Shown here: positions 15,628-23,300 of the stretch, in pieces | How the letters are laid out: each line of letters opens with the position of its first letter | How positions within the stretch are numbered: position 1 is the stretch's first letter | Source: Pseudomonas graminis | GTDB taxonomy: Bacteria > Pseudomonadota > Gammaproteobacteria > Pseudomonadales > Pseudomonadaceae | Assembly (NCBI RefSeq): GCF_900111735.1 | Contig: NZ_FOHW01000026.1 | Coordinates: 18,096 to 82,095, forward strand | Reading direction: 5' to 3' | DNA length: 64,000 nucleotides | Program-made: the position numbers and the translations under genes | Notes under the pieces: model-generated | Database searches by the model: none | The model's input: the letters and a program-made list of their open reading frames with translations, nothing else | What the model was told of the DNA's origin: nothing

Positions 15628-17085
15628 ATGGCTCTCATGTTCCCTCGCCTTGCTCGCAATTTCGCGCGCAATGGTTATTACCCAACCGACGAAATCACTC
15701 TAGAGCGTACGCTCCAGGCGTTAGCCCCAAGCTCGACGGGAAGAATGCGAATATTTGACCCATGCGCTGGCGAAGGCGCAGCGCTCGCAGAGGCCGCCCA
15801 CTTGCTTGGGCGAGAGCAGGTCGAAGCGTTCGCCGTCGAGTACGACAGCCAGCGCGCAGACCATGCTCGAAAGCTGCTTGATCGTGTGCTGCACAGCGAT
15901 CTCATGGACACAATGATCAGTCGACAGTCCTTCGGGCTGCTCTGGCTCAACCCACCTTACGGCGATCTGGTCTCCGATCAGGCCGGCACTTCGCAGTACC
16001 AAGGCACCGGCCGGCGACGCCTGGAAAAGCTGTTCTACCAAAGAACGCTGCCCCTCCTGCAGTACGGCGGAGTGCTGGTTTTTATCGTTCCACACTACGT
16101 CCTGGACGATGAGCTGTGTGGGTGGCTGTGCAGTCACTTCGCCGAGCTGCGTATCCATGCGGCTGCGGACCCGACCTTCAAGCAAGTTGTGATTTTCGGG
16201 ATCCGTGTACGCAGACAGGACATCTGCAGAACCAGTAACGTTACTGAGATGCGCGACCTAATGCGGGCGATCGGTGCTGGGGAAAAAGCTGCCGAAGCGC
16301 TTCCCGCGATTTGGCCATGGGAGCGGTACGCGGTATTGCCTGTGGTCAACGAGCTGGAGCACTTTTACCGCATGACCTTGGAGCCGGAGCAGTTCGGCGC
16401 TGAAATCCACCGCTTGAAGGGCCTTTGGCCTGACTTCGTCCTCCACTTCCGTCAAACCGGCGCTCGACCTCGGCCTCCGGTCAAGGCGTTATCGCGCTGG
16501 CATCTCGCACTTGCACTCGCGGCAGGGGCGATTACAGGCGTGGTCACCTCTCGCTCTGGACGAGTCCTGGCGCTCAAAGGGGATACTCACAAAGACAAGG
16601 TCGCAAAGACCGAATTCACGGAGGACGAAGACGGTAACGTCTCTGAAACGCGGATCCTGACTGATCGTTTCGTGCCCATCATCCGGGCGTGGGACATGAC
16701 GCCGGGCTCCGAACATCTCGGGCGTGTCGTCACCATAAGCTCATCAGCAGACGCATCGCCTGAACCGGATCTCCCGGTTGCGGCGGCTCCTCCAACCCCG
16801 TCACCGACCGAGCTATTTGAATCCGGCCGGCTGTTGTTCACGCAGTCGGTACAGCACCTCGTTGAAAACCGGCTTCTCGACGCGATTTTCTACCTCGACC
16901 GGCATTTCGCGGGTGATTGGGGTGAGCTGAGCGAAGACGACTGGAACAGCAACCAACGCGCGCTGAAGACAGGCGATCGCCTGATCTCCTGCTACGAAAT
17001 CAGTGCCGGCGACGAGACCCGACTCTGGATCATCACTGATAGGGACAGAGGTGCAACCACCGTGTTGCTGCCCTCCGACTACTGA
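15628..17085 (+). CDS. DUF6094 protein, class I SAM-dependent DNA methyltransferase-like
   Basis: 485 residues. Residues 44-50 are DPCAGEG (SAM-binding motif I) and residues 108-113 NPPYGD (catalytic motif IV of N6-adenine methyltransferases), in the alpha/gamma-type order. The C-terminal 250 residues form a separate domain without recognised motif. DUF6094 proteins are standard in PFGI-1-type ICEs. Adenine methylation of ICE or host DNA is a reasonable inference and could shield the element from restriction; no target-recognition domain is apparent. AGGAGG lies six bases before ATG 15628. Confidence 0.75.
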   Translation: MALMFPRLARNFARNGYYPTDEITLERTLQALAPSSTGRMRIFDPCAGEGAALAEAAHLLGREQVEAFAVEYDSQRADHARKLLDRVLHSDLMDTMISRQSFGLLWLNPPYGDLVSDQAGTSQYQGTGRRRLEKLFYQRTLPLLQYGGVLVFIVPHYVLDDELCGWLCSHFAELRIHAAADPTFKQVVIFGIRVRRQDICRTSNVTEMRDLMRAIGAGEKAAEALPAIWPWERYAVLPVVNELEHFYRMTLEPEQFGAEIHRLKGLWPDFVLHFRQTGARPRPPVKALSRWHLALALAAGAITGVVTSRSGRVLALKGDTHKDKVAKTEFTEDEDGNVSETRILTDRFVPIIRAWDMTPGSEHLGRVVTISSSADASPEPDLPVAAAPPTPSPTELFESGRLLFTQSVQHLVENRLLDAIFYLDRHFAGDWGELSEDDWNSNQRALKTGDRLISCYEISAGDETRLWIITDRDRGATTVLLPSDY

Positions 17086-17123
17086 AACTCACTACGCCTC
17101 TCACCACCCATCCAGCCAGACCC

Positions 17124-17166
17124 GCAGGGTATTCACCATACCCATCGGGTGTCGTGCATGCCCTGT
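17124..17166 (+). promoter_or_regulatory. hairpin leader element L7
   Basis: CAGGG (17125-17129) pairs with CCCTG (17161-17165); the inner ACCC/GGGT hairpin has an ATC loop (17140-17150). Upstream of AAAGGAG and ATG 17190 of the SNF2 helicase. Confidence 0.45.
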
Positions 17167-17189
17167 TTCATCCTCAAAGGAGAAACACC

Positions 17190-19436
17190 ATGAACGACCT
17201 CACCCACATACCCGCACCGTCCGACAGCCTGACTATCGGCCTCACCGCTTTCATCGAAGAGTTCGGTGACGATCTGCTTGAATCTCTCAATCATTCAAAC
17301 CCTCCGGTTTACGCCTGCAACGCTAACGCAGCTCGTCAGCGAGTAATGGACCAACTGCAACGCAAGCCCTTCCAAGCCCAGGCTGAAGTGGTCCAGGCAA
17401 TCGCCGCGCTTCTACTCGATCGCAACGAGCAGGCCGGCATCATCAACGCGGAAATGGGCACTGGCAAAACCATGATGGCCATCGCCGTGGCAGCAGTGAT
17501 GCACGCCGCCGGCTATCGTCGAACCATGGTTATCTCTCCACCGCACCTGGTCTACAAGTGGCGCCGGGAAATCCTTGAAACCATCCCCGATGCTCGCGTC
17601 TGGGTGCTGAATGGACCCGATACCCTGATGAAGTTGCTCAAGCTGCGGGAGCAGCTGGAGCTGCCTCACGACGGGCGACAAGAGTTTTTCATTCTCGGCC
17701 GAGTCCGGATGCGGATGGGTTTTCACTGGCGTCTGGCGTGTTGGCAACGACGTGCCGGCGGAGGTCGAATACTCGCCGGATGTCCGGACTGCGGCCGAGT
17801 GCTGGAGGAGCAAGAGGGCAATCTGGTCACGATCGAAGAGTTTCAGCGAGAGGAACGCCGCCGGCGCTGTTCTCGCTGTGACGCAGCGCTCTGGACCTTG
17901 ATGCGCCCGGGCAAAACAGATGGCGGTACTCGCCGCTCAACCATACTCAAATCGATGTGCCGCATCCCAACGATCGGCCCCGTGCGGGCTGAACGGCTGC
18001 TCACCGATTTCGGAGAGGATTTTCTCGCCTCAATGCTGGTGGACAACGTATCGGAGTTCATCAACTTGATGGGCTCCGATGGCAATTTCATCTTCAACGA
18101 CCGCCAGGCCAAGCGCATGGAACGTGCGATGGCGAACATCGAGTTCGGCTTCGGCGAAGGCGGTTATCAACCCACTGAGTTCATCAAGCGATACCTGCCC
18201 GATGGATGCTTCGACCTGCTCGTGATTGACGAGGGACATGAGTACAAAAACAGTGGCTCGGCTCAAGGCCAGGCTATGGGAGTGCTGGCAGCCAAGGCCC
18301 GAAAAACCTTGCTGCTGACCGGCACACTCATGGGCGGCTATGCGGACGATCTGTTCTACCTCCTGTTCCGCGTTCTCACACGACGCATGATCGAAGACGG
18401 CTACCAACCCAGCGCGCGCGGCAGCATGGCACCTGCAGCCATGTCCTTCATGCGCGATCACGGAGTCCTGAAAGACATTTACACCGAGCGCGATGGCGAC
18501 TCACACAAGACGGCGAAAGGTAAAAAACTGTCGGTACGTACGGTAAAAGCGCCTGGATTTGGACCGAAAGGCATCCACCGCTTCGTGCTCCCCTTCACCG
18601 TGTTCCTAAAACTCAAAGACATCGGCGGCAGCGTTCTGCCTGACTACCACGAGGAGTTTATCGACATCCCAATGGCGCCTGATCAGGCCTTGGCCTACCA
18701 GAAACTCGCCACATCACTCACAGCTGAACTGCGCCAGGCGCTCGCTCGCCGCGACACCACGCTCTTGGGAGTGGTGCTCAACGTGCTGCTGGCATGGCCC
18801 GACTGCTGCTTCCGTCCGGAGGTGGTTAAACACCCTCGATCCAAAGACACGCTGGCCTACGTGTCGTCGATCTTCGGGGATGAGGACTTAATGCCCAAGG
18901 AACAAGCACTGCTGGACCTGTGCCTGTCGGAGAAAGCCAACAACCGCAAGGTGCTGGTCTATTCCGTATATACCGGCACACGAGACACCACCGCCAGACT
19001 CAAACGAGTGTTGGAAACTGCAGGTTTGAAGGTCGCTGTCCTTCGAGCCAGCGTCGACACCGCCAGGCGAGAAGACTGGATTCTCGATCAGGTTGATCGC
19101 GGTATCGACGTGCTGATCACAAACCCGGAGCTGGTGAAAACGGGGCTTGATCTGCTCGACTTTCCGACCATCGCTTTTCTGCAAACGGGATACAACGTGT
19201 ACACCCTGCAGCAAGCGTCGCGGCGGTCATGGAGAATCGGTCAGAAGCAGCCGGTGCGAGTAGTGTTCTTCGGCTATGCCGGAACATCGCAAATCACTTG
19301 TCTGCAATTGATGGCCAGGAAGATTGCCGTAGCTCAGAGCACCTCGGGAGACGTGCCTGAGTCGGGTCTCGACTCTTTGAACCAGGATGGGGACTCGGTT
19401 GAGATGGCGCTGGCTAGGCAGCTGATTGCTTTGTGA
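17190..19436 (+). CDS. SNF2/DEAD-type helicase with zinc-ribbon insertion
   Basis: 748 residues from ATG 17190 (AAAGGAG eight bases upstream). Walker A is EMGTGKT (88-94), Walker B is DEGH (347-350), motif III sits in LLLTGTLMGG, and motif VI is RRSWRIGQ (678-685), all typical of SNF2-like SF2 ATPases. Between the RecA lobes sits an insertion with two CxxC pairs (CPDCGRV and CSRCDAALW, residues about 196-236), probably a zinc ribbon. It should translocate on double-stranded DNA. It follows the DUF6094 methyltransferase with its own hairpin leader; this pair recurs in ICEs of the group. A strong terminator closes the unit. Confidence 0.8.
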   Translation: MNDLTHIPAPSDSLTIGLTAFIEEFGDDLLESLNHSNPPVYACNANAARQRVMDQLQRKPFQAQAEVVQAIAALLLDRNEQAGIINAEMGTGKTMMAIAVAAVMHAAGYRRTMVISPPHLVYKWRREILETIPDARVWVLNGPDTLMKLLKLREQLELPHDGRQEFFILGRVRMRMGFHWRLACWQRRAGGGRILAGCPDCGRVLEEQEGNLVTIEEFQREERRRRCSRCDAALWTLMRPGKTDGGTRRSTILKSMCRIPTIGPVRAERLLTDFGEDFLASMLVDNVSEFINLMGSDGNFIFNDRQAKRMERAMANIEFGFGEGGYQPTEFIKRYLPDGCFDLLVIDEGHEYKNSGSAQGQAMGVLAAKARKTLLLTGTLMGGYADDLFYLLFRVLTRRMIEDGYQPSARGSMAPAAMSFMRDHGVLKDIYTERDGDSHKTAKGKKLSVRTVKAPGFGPKGIHRFVLPFTVFLKLKDIGGSVLPDYHEEFIDIPMAPDQALAYQKLATSLTAELRQALARRDTTLLGVVLNVLLAWPDCCFRPEVVKHPRSKDTLAYVSSIFGDEDLMPKEQALLDLCLSEKANNRKVLVYSVYTGTRDTTARLKRVLETAGLKVAVLRASVDTARREDWILDQVDRGIDVLITNPELVKTGLDLLDFPTIAFLQTGYNVYTLQQASRRSWRIGQKQPVRVVFFGYAGTSQITCLQLMARKIAVAQSTSGDVPESGLDSLNQDGDSVEMALARQLIAL

Positions 19437-19443
19437 AATTCGT

Positions 19444-19467
19444 GCCACCTTCGGGTGGCTTTTTTTT
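19444..19467 (+). terminator. strong intrinsic terminator
   Basis: GCCACC-TTCG-GGTGGC followed by eight T residues, just after the SNF2 helicase stop codon. A UUCG tetraloop makes it very stable. Confidence 0.85.
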
Positions 19468-19577
19468 GGCCCAAAAAATGTGAGGCCGTTGCGGCGCTGC
19501 GCCAACGAGGTGAGCAAGCTGGTGGGTCGACCTGCTGCTCGTCACCTCGGCTGGCATTTGGGAGTCGCGACCAAGTA

Positions 19578-19593
19578 CTGTATATGCAAACAG
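19578..19593 (+). promoter_or_regulatory. LexA box (SOS operator)
   Basis: CTGTATATGCAAACAG fits the gammaproteobacterial CTGT-N8-ACAG consensus exactly, is flanked by TA on both sides (TACTGT...ACAGTA), and lies 16 bases before ATG 19610, a position suited to repression of that gene by host LexA. Confidence 0.7.
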
Positions 19594-19609
19594 TATTAGG
19601 GTTTAACCG

Positions 19610-19966
19610 ATGGACGCCGAAGTGGAAACGGAGTGGCCCGATGGATTCACGCGGGAAGAAATGCTCGAGCAGCAGTCGCGCCTGCTTGTGGAGGAATGTC
19701 ACATGCTCCAGAAGGAGCTGAGCCGGTATCGGAAGAACATGGCGAAGCTGATCGGCATGCATGCGGACGTCGCGATTGAGCGGGACACACTCCGAGCTCG
19801 GTTAAGGAAGATCGAGGTTCAGCTGTCGGATTGTCAACGGGAGAAGTCGGCCTTGGGGAATCGAGTTGCTGGTCTGGAAAGCTGTCGGGAGCAGTTGGAA
19901 GCGATACACAAGGCTCGACGTGATTTGACGCGCCCTGACGCGCCGGTTTTGCGTGGAGATTTATGA
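19610..19966 (+). CDS. SOS-regulated coiled-coil protein
   Basis: 118 residues from ATG 19610; AGGG at 19598-19601 may be the ribosome binding site. Nearly the whole protein is a charged coiled coil (residues about 15-110, for example ERDTLRARLRKIEVQLSDCQ), with an acidic N-terminus. No enzymatic motif. The perfect LexA box in front suggests induction after DNA damage, the condition that triggers excision and transfer in several ICEs. A regulatory or partner-binding role is inferred. It is isolated from the helicase by the terminator. Confidence 0.65.
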   Translation: MDAEVETEWPDGFTREEMLEQQSRLLVEECHMLQKELSRYRKNMAKLIGMHADVAIERDTLRARLRKIEVQLSDCQREKSALGNRVAGLESCREQLEAIHKARRDLTRPDAPVLRGDL

Positions 19967-20351
19967 ACATCGACTCTCGGGTGGTGCCATTACGATGACT
20001 ACTAAACGCCATAAGCGGCGAGGACGTGAGGAATGCTTGCGGAGCGAAATTGCCGATTTAGGACAACCAAAGCCGTTCAGAGTCACGTCGATGACCAGGG
20101 AGGGTTGCGGAAGGGCGCTATGGAAGTCCGCTTAATCTTTGGTTAGGAGACGACCAAAAGGTTGCGGGCTGCTGCTGTAAAAGCGTTGTAGGTCATTTTC
20201 TACGATGCGGTGTAATGCAAGGTTTACGAACTGAAGGGCCGATCCTCGTGCAAGATCATGTTGCATCTCGGGACAGAATGATTCTAGAACCCACCGCCGA
20301 CAGCACTTGGTTTGTAAGCTGCCGGCGCTGACCGGCAGCTTTATTGGGTGG
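19967..20351. other. intergenic between convergent units
   Basis: About 385 bases between the coiled-coil gene and the end of Druantia. A 46-60 residue basic frame near 19953-20135 has weak support. The main feature is the bidirectional hairpin at 20317-20340. Confidence 0.4.
20317..20344. terminator. bidirectional terminator between convergent genes
   Basis: AGCTGCCGG/CCGGCAGCT, nine perfect base pairs with a six-base loop. A short T-rich tail follows on the plus side and AA (TT on the minus strand) precedes it. It lies just beyond the druE stop codon and probably ends the Druantia transcript. Confidence 0.65.
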
Positions 20352-23300
20352 CTACAGTCCCTCGTTGAAACACCGCTTAACTCTCAGATGCGCACCTGGC
20401 AAATCTGATCGAAGCAGATATTCATTCAGTACGACATGACCTTGAACCCCAAATGCATCTGCAACGGAATGACGAAATTCGGGAGTGTTGATGAGGCCTG
20501 GAAAACAGCCCACTGCGACACGCTTACCATCCCGCTCCACGAGCAGTGGCATTGATTCGTCCTTAACTGCGGTGCATCGATATCCGTCCAACTCTAGGCT
20601 CGCCCGCAGTTGAGACAAAGTATCAGCCTGCTCCTCAGGGGATGAACAGACGGGCTCCTCACCCCAAACCGCATAACGCAGAAGCGTTGCGCCAAGATTT
20701 CTATCGAGTCGGTGCTGCAGGTGTTGGTTGTGGAAATGATTCAGGCACTCCGTGCAAGAAGTTTCGCAGGTGCAGGTCTCCAGAAGTTGAATGGTGTCTT
20801 CTAGAATTTCAGGCATGTGCCTTGCCGCTATTTCGGCATAGCCAGCACCACCCGCGAGGGTGTCGTATAAGAAAACCTCCAAAGTCCGAACGCTATCTTG
20901 CAGGGCAGGTTCAATCCTGAAGCCTGAACCAAACTCGGACGGATCCAAGTCAAGCTGCCTGTGGCGACTCGCGGCGAGCCTAAGAGCCTCAGCAACTGAG
21001 TGCAGGGCATCCTCAAGCATCTGCAACACCACGACGTCCACCGTATTGGTGGCAAGCGGTTCGGCAATTTTGAGCCTTAAAAGTAACAGGTCGGTCTTGA
21101 AATCATGCCCAAGGATCACCTTCGCGAACTTTCCGGAGCACGTGAGGGGAGTGCCTTTTGGCCCGAGCAACTTATAAGGCCGGTCATGAGCGCCGACTTG
21201 GGATTGCTGGTCGTAAACCGAGGCATGTCCGCATTCAACACATACCGAAAAACCGCCCTGCTCGGCGCCTTGCCTGCCTCGGTTAACCGTCACCAATGTC
21301 TGGTCGGTCGCATGCGTGTAGCTGGCATTAGGTCCGCAATCCCGGAACGAAAAGTTTTCCGGGTCCACCGCTTGGGGGAATTGGGCCATTGTGGCGAAGG
21401 TTATCTCCTGCTCACGATCATCCTCTGGCAAATCATCAGCTCGCTCAGGGCCAAAAACCTGCGGCAGAATCATCTGTTCCTCTGTTAGCTCGCCATTGCA
21501 TACCGGGCATACGCCGCCATTGCCTCCGAGCTTGTTTGGATTTCGGACAAAAGAGCAGGACTTGCAGTGGACATGGAGCTTGGCATCGTCGAACAGTGGT
21601 ATTGCGCGATTGACTGCACTCGTCGGCATATCGGCGAACACCCCGCCTGATCGATAGGTTTTTCGATCGATCACGATAAGTCGTCCCGGCGCGTATTCGC
21701 TCAACGCTTTGGCGATCGATTGTTGCGGCCGCTGCAGTGTTTGAACCTCCGGCATTCCAGTGCCTCTCACAATCTTTTCGACCAAGAAACTGCACAGGCT
21801 GGTGGGGAAGGCATAGCTTGGCAATAAGCCGTGAAAAAACAAAAACTCCAACAGCTCTTTCTGCTCGATCACCGGATCGAGAGTTTCTCCAACCGGATTC
21901 TCCTCATCGGCGTCTAAATCAGTTATCGCAACCGTTTCCCGTGGGAGCTCTGCAGCTAAATCGCGCAAGCTCTCTATGAGCGATTCGGCGGTATTTTGCA
22001 GCCATTCAACCAAGCTGAGGCCACGGGTGTCCAGGCTCGGCGGAAGCCACGCAATGACGGATGTTTTGAGAGGCGCATTAGCGTCGAGAACATTCTTTGA
22101 CACCCATGATTCAAAGCTGTGTAGATTCAGTTCCGTATTTGCGCTCCCAAAAAAGAAGTCCTGCGTGGAGCCAAGCGACTTTTGCAGCAGGGATGTCTTT
22201 TCGACGGAAAGGTTGGGCGTTTGAGCCATAACCTCATGAAAAAACGTCTGAAACAGATAAGCGTGCACATGCCTGCGAGCAATCTTCGCGTTATCCACTT
22301 TGATTTCTGGAGTACGAGGCGGTCCAGCGACAATGTGTCTTGGATTTAAAAAGTAGTGACTATCGTGTGGCCCATTCTGCGAGTAAGTCACAACTGTGGA
22401 TACGGAAGAACCGCGACGTCCTGCACGGCCAGCGCGCTGCTGATAGTTCTCGCGCTGTGGCGGCACGTTTCTCAGAGCGACAGCTACTAACGAACCGATG
22501 TCCACACCCACCTCCATAGTGGTGGTACAACTGAGGACATCAATTGGGCGGTCCTTAGGATCGATGAGAACATCCTGAAATCTTAATTCGTACAGTTCCG
22601 TGGTTGCATGGACCTTGCTCCGGTCACGGTTTGATAATTGCGCGGTATGCTCCTCCACACTAAGGTTAGACAGCCGCGCTCCTGGCTGAAGCGCCTCCCA
22701 CACCGGCCGCCGCCAGAACCCCTTCCGCGCATTCACGTAATCACTCGTTGCTGGATCGACCAGCACAGCAGTATCACTGCCGCACGCTAGGCATATCTTC
22801 CCGGCCAATGCGAAGGACGTTAGAGCGGTGCATTGAGAGCATTGCGCCCACACGTGATCCAGATCCACGACCAGAGCTAGAGAGTTTGGAGATAGGAACC
22901 AGACGCCGCTCTCATCTTCTGCCAGGTGTCTGCAAAACGTCGCCTCGATGGAATCAAGGGTTGTGCTCGTGACGCCAAAATGGGCCATGAGGGAAGCCCT
23001 GAGTGGTTTGTCAAACTTGCCGTTACTGCCCCAAGGTTGCTTCGGATACCCGGCCGCCTTGTAGCGATAAATCGGGTCGATTGCCTTATCAAACGCAAAA
23101 TCCTGTAGTAATGACTCGATCCAGCCTACGGCCAGCGCGCGAAGGTCTCCATCCGATAGCAAAATCCCTGCGGAGGTGAGGTCTTGTCCTATTTTTTTAA
23201 GTTTCTGGGCCGCGGGTTCTACGAAGCCCACCGTTGTTCCGGAGAGCGAGTAGTAACTGCTACAGAGCAGCTTTAACAAAGCGATCTTGTATCTTGAGGG

